DNA of 64,000 bases from positions 1 to 64,000 of the forward strand of contig JADKBO010000023.1 of assembly GCA_016715105.1 (NCBI GenBank). The letters are read 5' to 3'. Shown piece after piece: positions 45,170-54,184 of this stretch (the first letter of the stretch is position 1; the number at the start of each line of letters is the position of its first letter). The notes under the pieces were generated by a model that was not told the DNA's origin, searched no databases, and saw only the letters and a list, made by a program, of their open reading frames with translations. Source of the stretch: Saprospiraceae bacterium. GTDB lineage: Bacteria; Bacteroidota; Bacteroidia; Chitinophagales; Saprospiraceae. The position numbers were made by a program, and so were the translations under genes.

Positions 45170-45831
45170 AGACTCCTTACGTACACCAAGGCAACATTGG
45201 TCGTTTTTGCCCTTTGATTGATGTAAAAACCTTTTTGGTTTACTCTATGAAAATTGAGACTCATCGAGATACCATTATCAAATCGTTGTCCGAAATCGGC
45301 TCTAACGATAAAATTGTCTTGAGTTCCAAGAAATGGCGAAAAAAATAAGTCAGCCAATGGCCTGTTTACATCGTAAAATCTAAAAGAATCAATGGTGTAA
45401 TTGTAAACATTGTATTGATCAAAACCCAAATTAAATCCAGTGTTTTTACCCAATTCTACCACGCTTGACCGAGAAGCTGAACCATAATTCCCCAGATTCA
45501 GATATGGAAACTGCTGTCTTTCTGTTTCATCCACCAGTGACCATTTTCTATTATTGGTGGTATCGCTGTAAATGATTTTGTCAAAGATGTTATTGAGCAA
45601 AATATAGTTGTACTCAAAGCTGTCTCGCTCTATAAATTCATTGATTAAATTGGAAGAATCAGGCTCAAATGCATTGGGATTATCTGGATTCTGAGGCCTT
45701 GAAAGATCTTTGGGCGGTCCAATCTGCGTCATGGCGGTACCAGCCACAAAAACGACATTCAAAAAGATGCAAAAATTTCTAAAAATTCTGTTCACTATTA
45801 ACAAACGTCCAATTTGCCACAATAATACCAA
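45154..45831 (-). CDS. Putative Bacteroidota porin, N-terminal part
   Basis: The 225-codon frame carries the signal peptide (FRNFCIFLNVVFVAGTAMTQ) and the typical soluble N-terminal stretch (KWSLVDETERQQFPYLNLGN; LGKNTGFNLGFDQYNVYNYT) before the barrel. It stops just after the shared NVALVYVRS sequence. The start is unclear: the GTG at 45795 (VNRIF) is as good as the ATG at 45831. The second half lies in the overlapping downstream frame. Confidence 0.75.
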   Translation of the reverse strand: MVLLWQIGRLLIVNRIFRNFCIFLNVVFVAGTAMTQIGPPKDLSRPQNPDNPNAFEPDSSNLINEFIERDSFEYNYILLNNIFDKIIYSDTTNNRKWSLVDETERQQFPYLNLGNYGSASRSSVVELGKNTGFNLGFDQYNVYNYTIDSFRFYDVNRPLADLFFSPFLGTQDNFIVRADFGQRFDNGISMSLNFHRVNQKGFYINQRAKTTNVALVYVRSLCKVG

Positions 45832-45988
45832 ACGCTTATAGATTTGTCCACATTCTTGCTGTAAATTTCCATAATGGATGCTCCTTTTGATAAATTTTGT
45901 GCTTCGATTTTTGGCAAATTAGTAGGCCACCTTTCTGAAGTATTTTACATTTGTGTTTTAGGAAATCAGTAGAACACTGTTCATGATT

Positions 45989-46369
45989 TCAAACAAATTC
46001 TTGAAAAAGTGATTCCAATGTTGCGTCCAAATTTTCACTCAAGCCCGAATGGATGGCCGAAATTTGTACAATCGTACTGCGTTTTGCGGTCAGCCATCTA
46101 AATCTCGAAGGTGCGTCATAAGTGGCGATCAACCCACCTTCCGGATGTGCGGCAACTATTTTTTCAAAAGCACTCAGATAACAAGCAAGATTTTCAAGAT
46201 CGAGGTCTGGGAAAAGGACCAATGCTCGTTCACTTTTTACTTCAATTTTACATTTGAGGTAATCGGTTCTTTTGCAGAATATTACAACTCCAATGTTGAT
46301 AAATTCCTCCCTTTCTACTCTTGGGACTAACCTCAAAACGGCATATTCATATAATAATCTATCTTGCAT
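45989..46369 (-). CDS. DUF3037 protein
   Basis: From the ATG at 46369 the product has 126 residues and fits the DUF3037 family (LLYEYAVLRLVPRVEREEFI with NIGVVIFCKRTDYL). The ATG overlaps the stop of the HipA-like kinase gene by 11 bases (ATGCAAGATAG), so the two are translationally coupled. An earlier ATG at 46486 would overlap the kinase far more and lacks similarity. HipA-like kinase/DUF3037 pairs recur in bacteria, but their role is not established. Confidence 0.82.
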   Translation of the reverse strand: MQDRLLYEYAVLRLVPRVEREEFINIGVVIFCKRTDYLKCKIEVKSERALVLFPDLDLENLACYLSAFEKIVAAHPEGGLIATYDAPSRFRWLTAKRSTIVQISAIHSGLSENLDATLESLFQEFV

Positions 46370-47129
46370 CGATCGCTTCTTTGGTGAATTGATCAGAAAT
46401 AGCCAATCTTTTTTGAAGGTAGTTGGCGTAAACTTGCCGAATTTCTTGAGGAGTTTCATAACCCTCCCTTTCAGGCATCCATTCATCAGGAATCAAATTG
46501 ACTATTTCGTTGATGATGTCCCCATTGAGTTCATTTTTCATGATTTCGTTGGCCTCATGGAGTTTGGTAGCTACAGGAAGCAAGACATGATTTTTTATCA
46601 ATGGGTATGGTTTGGTAGCATGTTGTTCCCAAGAATCCCAATTATGATGGAAGAATAGTGCAGCTCCATGATCAATCAACCAAAGATCACCTTTCCACAT
46701 CAACATATTGGTATTCCTCACGGTGCGATCCACATTGGTGATGAAAGCATCCAACCACACGATCATGGAGGCGACCATTTCATTGATGGGTGTGACTACA
46801 GGATCAAAAGTAATTGCCCCAGACAAATAAGTGAGCCCGAGATTCAAACCTGCGCTTGCCTTGAGTAAATCTTGTATTTCTTCGTCTGGTTCCGTTCTAC
46901 CAAATCCTTCATCTAGGTTTGCAAAGACTATTTCAGGAACCAAAAAGCCAAGCCTGCGAGCAAGTTCGCCCCCAATCAGTTCTGCAATCAAAGCTTTACT
47001 ACCCTGCCCTGCACCTTTAAACTTGATGACGTATTTTGCACCGTCATCAGCTTCCGTAATGGCAGGCAGTGACCCACCTTCACGAAGTGGTGTGATGTAT
47101 CTGGTTATGTTTACTGATCTTATTTGCAC
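46359..47129 (-). CDS. HipA-like protein kinase
   Basis: The 256-residue product is a compact kinase of the HipA type, smaller than HipA itself (about 440). The N-lobe has a glycine-rich part and Lys in KYVIKFKGAGQGSKALIAEL. The catalytic loop is WLDAFITNVDRTVRNTNML with N-x-D-R, and the Mg-binding loop LWLIDHGAAL with Asp. HipA phosphorylates glutamyl-tRNA synthetase, inducing persistence; these short forms may act differently. The usual HipB antitoxin is absent; a DUF3037 partner overlaps instead. Confidence 0.85.
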   Translation of the reverse strand: MQIRSVNITRYITPLREGGSLPAITEADDGAKYVIKFKGAGQGSKALIAELIGGELARRLGFLVPEIVFANLDEGFGRTEPDEEIQDLLKASAGLNLGLTYLSGAITFDPVVTPINEMVASMIVWLDAFITNVDRTVRNTNMLMWKGDLWLIDHGAALFFHHNWDSWEQHATKPYPLIKNHVLLPVATKLHEANEIMKNELNGDIINEIVNLIPDEWMPEREGYETPQEIRQVYANYLQKRLAISDQFTKEAIDAR

Positions 47130-47281
47130 ACTAATGTCTTATAATTGAAGGGTAAAGATAAGATTCCTAGGGTTATCCTTATTGAATAATCCTACCTTAA
47201 GTTAAGATACGAGTTAACATTGGTCAGCTTTCAGTTTGCACGTTCTACCATTTAAGGTTTTAAGTTTTATTGTATCCTGAC

Positions 47282-48202
47282 TCAACAGTCTTTTTCCACG
47301 CAAGGATTGTCTGACCGTTCGGTCTCAATGGTGATGTGATGTATTTGGAGATGTTCCAACTCATGCTTCAGTCGCTTTTTAATAACCATTTCTTCAGAAA
47401 TTGAAACATCCTTAGGCAAAACCATATGTGCAGTCAAAGCATTTTCTGTAGTACTGATGGCCCAAGCGTGGATATGATGAAAATCGCTTACTCCCACGAT
47501 AGACATTGCCGTATTTTTTACCTCTGTCAGTGATATTCCTTCAGGAACCCCGTCTATTGAGAGTTTCAAACTATCCTTGAGAAGTGACCAAGTAGAAAAT
47601 AAAATTATTATGGCCACAAGAATACTAAGTGCACTGTCGATCCAATACCACTTTGTAAAATAAATTACCAATCCGCCAATCACGATCCCAAGAGATACCA
47701 ATGTGTCACTCAACAAATGCCAGTAGGCACTTTTAATATTGAGGTCTTTGTCCTTATCTTTAAGAAATAGAAAAGCTGTGATGCCATTGATCAAAACTCC
47801 TCCTGCGGCAACAATTGCAATCTTAGTTCCTGCAACTACTTCTGGGTTGAAAAAACGATGGGCGGCCTCATAAATAATCGCTCCAATGGACAAAAGGAGC
47901 AATACAGAGTTGAATAAAGCAACCAAAATGGAAGTTTTTCTAAACCCATAAGTGTATTGCTCAGTAGATTTTAACTTCATCAGTCTGAAAGCAAGCAATG
48001 AAAGTGCCAACGAACCAACATCCGCCAAATTGTGTCCTGCATCAGATAGCAAAGAAAGAGAATTGATTTGGAGACCAACAGTGACTTCAATAAGAACAAA
48101 AACAATATTGAGGGATATACCGATTATGAATGCTGCATTGACATTTTGCAAAGCAATGGAATGATCGTGATGTCCGTAATGGTGGTCATGGTCATGCGCC
48201 AT
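47282..48202 (-). CDS. CDF cation efflux transporter
   Basis: The 306-residue product is a cation diffusion facilitator (CzcD/ZitB type) that exports Zn2+ or related metals by proton antiport. The N-terminus is His-rich (MAHDHDHHYGHHDHS). Six membrane helices are expected; the metal site is seen in SLLSDAGHNLADVGSLALSL (HxxxD) and YWHLLSDTLVSLGIVIGG (HxxxD). A cytoplasmic C-domain begins near residue 210. The Cys pair at the end (CVEKDC) may bind metal. Monocistronic. Confidence 0.93.
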   Translation of the reverse strand: MAHDHDHHYGHHDHSIALQNVNAAFIIGISLNIVFVLIEVTVGLQINSLSLLSDAGHNLADVGSLALSLLAFRLMKLKSTEQYTYGFRKTSILVALFNSVLLLLSIGAIIYEAAHRFFNPEVVAGTKIAIVAAGGVLINGITAFLFLKDKDKDLNIKSAYWHLLSDTLVSLGIVIGGLVIYFTKWYWIDSALSILVAIIILFSTWSLLKDSLKLSIDGVPEGISLTEVKNTAMSIVGVSDFHHIHAWAISTTENALTAHMVLPKDVSISEEMVIKKRLKHELEHLQIHHITIETERSDNPCVEKDC

Positions 48203-48339
48203 AAAGGATTATTAGATTTAATTTTTTGTAACTAAAAACAAATGTACGGTTTTTCAAAAGATATGGGTTTTGAAGGTTTAGGTAAACTATCATATTGTGG
48301 TGACCCACAAGGATGGAATGTGTTGGGTTTCCACATATT

Positions 48340-48370
48340 TTGGTAATAAACCGATAGATTTTTATCTTGC
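48340..48370 (+). promoter_or_regulatory. -33/-7 promoter upstream of the M1 peptidase
   Basis: TTG (48340-48342), 20 bases, then TATCTTGC (48363-48370), which is close to TTG-N19-TAnnTTTG. The ATG lies 18 bases after the -7 box, giving a short leader. Confidence 0.45.
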
Positions 48371-48388
48371 CACTCCTAATTATATATA

Positions 48389-50020
48389 ATGAAATCAAAT
48401 TTATTGAATTGCGTGTTATTCTTTGCATGTTTCTTGGCCATTGAAGCCAACGCCCAACCATTCACCCACCAAGATACCTTGCGCGGCTCTATAACGGAGG
48501 AAAGAATCTGGTGGGATTTGACACATTACGATTTAAATGTACATGTAAATATCAATGAACGAACCTTTTCTGGATTCAACACCATTTCTTACAAGGTTTT
48601 GAAACCGGCAGCATTGATGCAAATAGACTTACAACCACCAATGAAAATCACCACTGTTACCCAAGACAACAAGCCATTGAAATTTAGACAAGAGGGCAAT
48701 GCTTGGTTTGTAACTTTGGATAAAAAACAGATCGCAGGAGCAGTCAATCAAGTTACCGTGCATTATGAAGGTGTGCCTCAAGTCAGTAAAAGGCCACCTT
48801 GGGAGGGAGGCGTGACCTGGACAAAAGACGAAAATGGATTGGATTTCATCACCACCACTTGTCAGGGAGATGGTGCGAGTCTTTGGTGGCCTTGCAAAGA
48901 CCACATGTACGATGAAACTGATTCTATGACAATCACAGTAACGGTGCCCGATCATTTGATGGATATTTCTAATGGTAGGCTCCGAAAAATGGTCAAAAAC
49001 AATGATGGCACTAAAACATTTGAATGGTTTGTTTCCAATCCGATCAATAATTACGGCGTAAATATCAACATTGGAGATTATGTACACTTTGATGAAAAAT
49101 ACCCTGGCGAAAAAGGAGTTTTGGATTGTGATTATTATGTTTTACGCAATGACTTGAAGAAAGCAAAGTCACATTTTAAGGAAGTTCCCCGAATGCTCAA
49201 AGCTCTTGAGCATTGGTTTGGTCCCTACCCTTTTTACGAAGATGGTTACAAATTGGTCCAAGTTCCATACTACGGCATGGAGCATCAAAGCAGCGTGACT
49301 TACGGCAACGGTTTTCGCAATGGTTACCATCAGACAGATTTAAGCGGTACTGGCTGGGGTTTTAATTTTGATTTCATCATTGTCCATGAATCCGGTCACG
49401 AATGGTTTGCCAACAACATCACTTACAAGGATGTTGCAGATATGTGGATCCATGAAAGCTTTACAGCATACTCTGAAAACCTATTTTTGGACTATTATTA
49501 TGGAACGGAGGCTGCGGCAGATTACGTCATCGGCACACGAAAAAGGATACAAAATGATATCCCAATCATTGGTGTCTATGATGTCAACAAATCTGGTTCT
49601 GGCGACATGTATTATAAAGGAGCAAACATGTTACATACTTTGCGCCAGTTGGTAAATGATGACGAAAAATGGAGATCTATTTTGAGAGGAATGAACGTTA
49701 CATTTTACCACCAAACTGTGACCACCAATCAAATTGAACAATTTATTGCTGATAAAACAGGACTGGATCTAAAGGCTTTTTTCGACCAATATTTACGGAC
49801 CACTCAGATTCCTACCTTGGAATATAAAATTGAATCCAATATACTTTCCTACAGGTGGACAAACTGCGTGAAGGATTTTGCCATGCCAATCACTGTGATG
49901 ATCAATGGGAAGGCCAAAAATTTGGAACCAAAAGAAACATGGAGCACATTGAAAAGTGAGGTTTCCGTGCAAGATTTTCAGGTTAAAAGGGATTTTTATG
50001 TGTTATCAAAGCGAATTTAG
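48389..50020 (+). CDS. M1 family aminopeptidase
   Basis: The 543-residue product has a signal peptide (NCVLFFACFLAIEANAQ) and the gluzincin core of M1 peptidases. The zinc site is VHESGHEWFANNITYKDVAD, with HExxH near residue 330 and the third ligand Glu in WIHESFTAYSENL 18 residues later. The exopeptidase motif is YGMEHQSSVTYGNG, a GxMEx variant with His where PepN has Asn. It lacks the large C-terminal helical domain of PepN. Secreted or periplasmic peptide trimming is likely. Confidence 0.92.
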   Translation: MKSNLLNCVLFFACFLAIEANAQPFTHQDTLRGSITEERIWWDLTHYDLNVHVNINERTFSGFNTISYKVLKPAALMQIDLQPPMKITTVTQDNKPLKFRQEGNAWFVTLDKKQIAGAVNQVTVHYEGVPQVSKRPPWEGGVTWTKDENGLDFITTTCQGDGASLWWPCKDHMYDETDSMTITVTVPDHLMDISNGRLRKMVKNNDGTKTFEWFVSNPINNYGVNINIGDYVHFDEKYPGEKGVLDCDYYVLRNDLKKAKSHFKEVPRMLKALEHWFGPYPFYEDGYKLVQVPYYGMEHQSSVTYGNGFRNGYHQTDLSGTGWGFNFDFIIVHESGHEWFANNITYKDVADMWIHESFTAYSENLFLDYYYGTEAAADYVIGTRKRIQNDIPIIGVYDVNKSGSGDMYYKGANMLHTLRQLVNDDEKWRSILRGMNVTFYHQTVTTNQIEQFIADKTGLDLKAFFDQYLRTTQIPTLEYKIESNILSYRWTNCVKDFAMPITVMINGKAKNLEPKETWSTLKSEVSVQDFQVKRDFYVLSKRI

Positions 50021-50106
50021 GGCATTTTTAAAAATGGACCTTTTGCATTAAAACCCTGCATTTAGGATTAAATTTTCCGTTATTCAAGATTTACCAAGTC
50101 TCTGTT

Positions 50107-50114
50107 TATCTTTG
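50107..50114 (+). promoter_or_regulatory. -7 box deciding the start of the DUF418 gene
   Basis: TATCTTTG fits TAnnTTTG and overlaps the in-frame TTG at 50112. Translation must therefore begin at the ATG at 50133. Confidence 0.5.
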
Positions 50115-50132
50115 GAAATTAAACCAATTCCA

Positions 50133-51383
50133 ATGCAAGAAACCATCAGTCCTGTCAAGGCACATGAACGTGAAATTTTCATGGATGTGCTGCGAGGATT
50201 TGCCATCCTAGGCATATTTATCGCCAATTTGAAATCATTTACCTGGTATGAAGAAAGCAGTCAAGCTGTCGGACCATGGCTAGTGCCGGAATTGGACGAA
50301 AAATTTGCTTTCCTACATCATCTGTTTATAGAAGGAAAGTTTTATTCCATATTTAGTTTGTTATTTGGTTGGGGCATCGCCCTACAATTCAAAAGGGCAG
50401 AGGATAAGGGCGTCAATGCACTGCCAACCATTCGTCGAAGATTGATATTTATGCTGCTCTTGGGAGCCTGTCATTTACTGATCTGGCCTGGAGACATTGT
50501 CTTTTTTTATGCGCTACTAGGTTTCGTATTATTACCTCTGCGGAAATTATCTGACAAAACCATGTTGATCACGGGCATTCTTTTAGTACTTTCTCCAATC
50601 CTCATATATACCCTGAAATCGCATTGGCAATGGTTGAATGCACCATCAGACCTGTTATATGGAATTGGTAGTAAGTTGGATGAGATGTTTTTTGGTGCTC
50701 AACTTGCAAGTGACGAAAGCATCGCCAATTTTCTTAAAGATGCAAATTGGTGGGAAGTTTTAAAAGGCGATGTTTCAGGATTCTTCTACCGATATGGCTA
50801 TCTGTTTTTTGTAAGTCGCATCTCTAAAGTATTGGGCATGTTTCTCATTGGTTATGTTTTGGGAAGATCTGACTTTTACCAAAACATCTCCCAACACAAA
50901 ACCATCTTATATGGCATCATTTTCTTTGGCATTGTCATTGGACTACCAGCAAATTATTTCCTAGCTGATCTGATGAAAAACCACATGAGTGATTACTGGG
51001 GTTTAAAAATCGAAGGTTTGTATTTGACAATTTCCTATGCGCTTGGGGTCGTGCCGTTGGGTATGACTTATGTTGCCCTATTTATGTTGGCCTTTCAAAC
51101 CCAACTTGGCAAAAAAATAATGTCAGTGCTCGCGCCAGTTGGAAAGATGGCCTTTAGTAATTATATTTTGCAAACCCTCATAGGAAATTTCGTTTTCTTA
51201 GGTGCTGGATTAGGATATTTGGGGAAAATTGGCCCCGTTTATTATACTATTTTTGGGGTGATTGTATTCATCATGCAAATCATCCTCAGCAAAATTTGGT
51301 TGAAATATTTTTATTTTGGTCCACTCGAATGGATATGGCGAAGTCTTACTTACAAGAAATTGCAGCCTATGAAGCGAGTTTGA
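50133..51383 (+). CDS. DUF418 membrane protein
   Basis: From the ATG at 50133 the product has 416 residues and the DUF418 topology. The N-terminal signature EREIFMDVLRGFAILGIFIA is typical, followed by several helices and the C-terminal domain (GKMAFSNYILQTLIGNFVF, then LSKIWLKYFYFGPLEWIWRS). About ten membrane segments. Related to acyltransferase_3-like proteins; the function is unknown, possibly transport or modification of small molecules. The -7 box overlapping the earlier TTG supports this start. Confidence 0.9.
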   Translation: MQETISPVKAHEREIFMDVLRGFAILGIFIANLKSFTWYEESSQAVGPWLVPELDEKFAFLHHLFIEGKFYSIFSLLFGWGIALQFKRAEDKGVNALPTIRRRLIFMLLLGACHLLIWPGDIVFFYALLGFVLLPLRKLSDKTMLITGILLVLSPILIYTLKSHWQWLNAPSDLLYGIGSKLDEMFFGAQLASDESIANFLKDANWWEVLKGDVSGFFYRYGYLFFVSRISKVLGMFLIGYVLGRSDFYQNISQHKTILYGIIFFGIVIGLPANYFLADLMKNHMSDYWGLKIEGLYLTISYALGVVPLGMTYVALFMLAFQTQLGKKIMSVLAPVGKMAFSNYILQTLIGNFVFLGAGLGYLGKIGPVYYTIFGVIVFIMQIILSKIWLKYFYFGPLEWIWRSLTYKKLQPMKRV

Positions 51384-51525
51384 TTGGGAACAGTGAGACT
51401 TTGTGATATTTAAATTATCTTCAAAAACTACTCTTCAAAAAGAAAGTAATGATGGGTGGTAATTAAATAAAGAATAATTACAGTAAACTTGCAGTCATTA
51501 ATTTTAATTTACAAAACCAATAATC

Positions 51526-51948
51526 ATGATCGTGCCATATATCGCATACGATGGAAATGCAGAAGAAGCATTCAACTTTTATAAAACGGCGCTCAATGGC
51601 ACTATTCTCACCATGATGCGCTTTGGAGATACGCCACAAGGTGATCAATTGTCAGATGTTGATAAAAACAAAATCATGCATGTCACTTTGGAAGCACCTG
51701 GCGGCATTATGTTGATGGGCAACGATCACTTGGATTATATGGGGGAAACATACAAAGTTGGTAATAATTTCTCACTGACCATACATCCCGAAAACAAAGC
51801 TGCAGCTGACGAATTATTCAATAATTTATCCATCGGAGGTACCATAACCATACCTATGAGTCAAGCGCCATGGGGTGACTATTTTGGAATGTTCGTGGAT
51901 AAGTTTGGCATCAAATGGATGATCAATCATCAGCCTGAGCAGGGTTAA
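51526..51948 (+). CDS. VOC superfamily protein (PhnB-like)
   Basis: The 140-residue product has the glyoxalase/bleomycin-resistance fold of the PhnB-like group: VPYIAYDGNAEEAFNFYKTA at the start, MHVTLEAPGGIMLMGNDH in the middle, and WGDYFGMFVDKFGIKWMINH at the end. Metal-binding positions are not all clear. Members do not have one common function. Confidence 0.85.
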   Translation: MIVPYIAYDGNAEEAFNFYKTALNGTILTMMRFGDTPQGDQLSDVDKNKIMHVTLEAPGGIMLMGNDHLDYMGETYKVGNNFSLTIHPENKAAADELFNNLSIGGTITIPMSQAPWGDYFGMFVDKFGIKWMINHQPEQG

Positions 51949-51984
51949 TGCTTCGACTTTTTTAGCTTTTTAAACTCCCAGAAA

Positions 51985-52719
51985 ATGCGCATCATTTCTT
52001 GGAATTGCAACATGGCATTCAGAAAAAAGTATCATGCAATTATGGAATTACGACCAGACCTTTTGGTGCTGCAGGAATGCGAAAATAAGGATAAATTGAG
52101 CAAAATTTTGGAAGTCACCAATGCAAATTGTTGTTACTGGCATGGCAACAATCCAAACAAAGGAATTGCGGTTTTGGCCTTTAATGGTCTGCAAGTCAAA
52201 CTTATCAAAAATCACAATCTCGAATTTGAATACATTTTACCTTTGAAAGTTTGCTTTGGTAATATAAAGTTCAATCTTTTTAATATTTGGGCAATGCCTC
52301 ACTTGACTTCAAATGCTCAAAGTTATGTAGGGCAAATTTGGAATGCCTTGCCGCATTATGAAAAACTATTGAAGTCTCCGAGTATTTTAATTGGTGATTT
52401 CAACAGCAATGCCATATGGGATAAAAGTCGTAGAATGGGAAATCACTCCCATGTCGTATCCAAGCTCTTTGAGTATAAAATCCAAAGTCTTTACCATGAT
52501 TTATACCTAATGGAACATGGTAAAGAAGCTAATCCTACATTCTATTTGTATAAAAATATCAATAAACCTTACCATATGGATTACTGCTTTGCTAGTAAAA
52601 AACTTTTAAATCCAAATACCAGCCTGGAAATAGGCGGCTATGAAATATGGTCAAAATTGAGTGATCACATGCCATTGATCATTGACCATATTGGTCCAGA
52701 AATCTCCATAAATCCATAG
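51985..52719 (+). CDS. Endonuclease/exonuclease/phosphatase family protein
   Basis: The 244-residue product has the EEP fold: RIISWNCNMAFRKKYHAI with the first Asn, LRPDLLVLQECEN with metal-ligand Glu, LIGDFNSNAIWD with the D-x-N pair, and SDHMPLIIDH with catalytic D-H. No signal peptide, so it is probably cytoplasmic. Members act on DNA, RNA or phospholipids; the substrate is unknown. Followed after 37 bases from the VOC gene, probably co-transcribed. Confidence 0.87.
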   Translation: MRIISWNCNMAFRKKYHAIMELRPDLLVLQECENKDKLSKILEVTNANCCYWHGNNPNKGIAVLAFNGLQVKLIKNHNLEFEYILPLKVCFGNIKFNLFNIWAMPHLTSNAQSYVGQIWNALPHYEKLLKSPSILIGDFNSNAIWDKSRRMGNHSHVVSKLFEYKIQSLYHDLYLMEHGKEANPTFYLYKNINKPYHMDYCFASKKLLNPNTSLEIGGYEIWSKLSDHMPLIIDHIGPEISINP

Positions 52720-52818
52720 GATTAAGTTAATAAATTTAGCTAAATTCATGGATTACCTATATGAAATAATCAATCAAGTTCCCATTGTATTTTAGCATAA
52801 ATATAAGCCTTAATCCAC

Positions 52819-52866
52819 CTTAATCACTTAATGGTTTTTTTTTTTGTTCACCATTAAGTGATTAAG
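52819..52866. repeat. Perfect 17-bp inverted repeat before the GxxExxY gene
   Basis: CTTAATCACTTAATGGT (52819-52835) is the exact complement of ACCATTAAGTGATTAAG (52850-52866), with a T-rich loop of 14 bases. Half sites (TTAATC, CTTAAT) recur around it. It lies 72 bases before the GxxExxY ATG and could be an operator, an RNA hairpin or a small mobile remnant. Confidence 0.6.
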
Positions 52867-52916
52867 TTTATTAAGAGGTTGCTTTGAGAATATTAAGGTA
52901 TGATTTATCTTAACTT

Positions 52917-52924
52917 TAACTTTG
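52917..52924 (+). promoter_or_regulatory. -7 box upstream of the GxxExxY gene
   Basis: TAACTTTG matches TAnnTTTG and lies 14 bases before the ATG, immediately downstream of the inverted repeat, so a repressor at the repeat could block it. Confidence 0.35.
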
Positions 52925-52937
52925 AAAATTCTAACTC

Positions 52938-53348
52938 ATGCCAACAAAAAAATCTATAACCCAACTCAGTTATGACATCATAAGTTGTGCCATTAAGGTG
53001 CACAAAGAACTTGGACCTGGCTTATTAGAAAGTATCTATGAGAAATGTCTCAAATATGAGTTAGAAAAAAATGGCTATAAGGTTTCTCAACAAATGAGGG
53101 TGCCAGTTATCTATGATGGCATTGAAATGGATATGGATTTGAGATTGGATTTATTAGTTAATGACTCTATAGTTATAGAAATCAAGGCAATCGAATTTAT
53201 TTTACCAGTTCACGAAGCCCAACTAATTACTTACATGAAACTTCTGAAAAAACCTCAGGGTCTTTTAATAAATTTTTTTTCTAAAAGTATAACTAAAGGG
53301 ATGGAGCCATTTGTAAATGAATTTTTCCGTTTACTTCCCGACCAATAG
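52938..53348 (+). CDS. GxxExxY family protein
   Basis: The 136-residue product carries the defining GPGLLESIYEKCLKYEL (GxxExxY) near residues 33-49 and the PD-(D/E)xK-like core DLRLDLLVNDSIVIEIKA near 80-97, followed by EAQLITYMKLL. These proteins are small nuclease-fold proteins scattered widely in bacteria, often with repeats, with no agreed function. Composition is AT-rich and flanking repeats fit a mobile history. Monocistronic, preceded by a hairpin and a -7 box. Confidence 0.85.
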   Translation: MPTKKSITQLSYDIISCAIKVHKELGPGLLESIYEKCLKYELEKNGYKVSQQMRVPVIYDGIEMDMDLRLDLLVNDSIVIEIKAIEFILPVHEAQLITYMKLLKKPQGLLINFFSKSITKGMEPFVNEFFRLLPDQ

Positions 53349-53416
53349 CTTAGTAAATATAACCACCTATTATTGAATCTTAAGTTATTCAAACGTCTAA
53401 AGAACGAAAAAATAAT

Positions 53417-54184
53417 TTATATTTTAATACCCAATTTCCCAATCATTTCCACCAATTCATCTTTCCTCCTTCGAGCAACTTCAAGTTTTACACCTGTGGT
53501 CAATTCAACGAAAACACCTTCAGATTTTATGAATTTTTTTAGATAATGTAAATTAATTAAATGGGTATTGTGGATTCTGAAAAAGATGGATTTTGGTAGA
53601 ATTTCTGCGAAATCTTTGAGCGATTTACTACTCAACAAAGATTTTTGCTGATCTAGAAAGATATAAGTGTAATTGCCACTTGCCTCCAAATAACAAATAT
53701 TTTTGAATGGAATTACTTCCAGTCCATTGGCAATAGGTACAACCATTCTATCTCGCTCAGGTTGGCTGGTTTGCATCAAGAGAAGCAATGAATCAATTTG
53801 GGTTTGTTGACTTATTTTATCCAATTGCTGAATGGCACGACTTACAGCTAATCTCAACTCTGTGGCGTCAATTGGCTTCAATAAATATGATAAGGCAGAA
53901 AGATTGATTGCTTCAATGGCAAATTGATTGTATGCTGTGGTAAAAATCAAAATAAAATCTCGGTTTTCGCACTTTTCTATCATCTGCAAACCGCTCATAC
54001 CAGGCATTTCAATGTCTAGAAATACAATAGATGGACGTAATTTTTGAATAATTTCTAGCCCAGCCTCACCACTTTCACATTCTGCCACAATGGTCAGTTC
54101 CGGACAAAACATTCCTATTTTTTTCACCAGAGCATTTCTGCTGTGATGTTCATCGTCGACAATGATGCAGTTGATTGATTTCAT
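53417..54184 (-). CDS. LytTR-type response regulator
   Basis: The 255-residue product has an N-terminal receiver domain (CIIVDDEHHSRNALVKKI; phosphoacceptor Asp in FLDIEMPGMSGLQM near residue 56; TTAYNQFAIEAINLSALSYL) and a C-terminal LytTR DNA-binding domain (IPFKNICYLEASGNYTYIFL; HNTHLINLHYLKKFI). It overlaps the stop of the cognate histidine kinase gene by four bases. Typical Bacteroidota LytS/LytR-type pair; target genes unknown. Confidence 0.92.
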   Translation of the reverse strand: MKSINCIIVDDEHHSRNALVKKIGMFCPELTIVAECESGEAGLEIIQKLRPSIVFLDIEMPGMSGLQMIEKCENRDFILIFTTAYNQFAIEAINLSALSYLLKPIDATELRLAVSRAIQQLDKISQQTQIDSLLLLMQTSQPERDRMVVPIANGLEVIPFKNICYLEASGNYTYIFLDQQKSLLSSKSLKDFAEILPKSIFFRIHNTHLINLHYLKKFIKSEGVFVELTTGVKLEVARRRKDELVEMIGKLGIKI

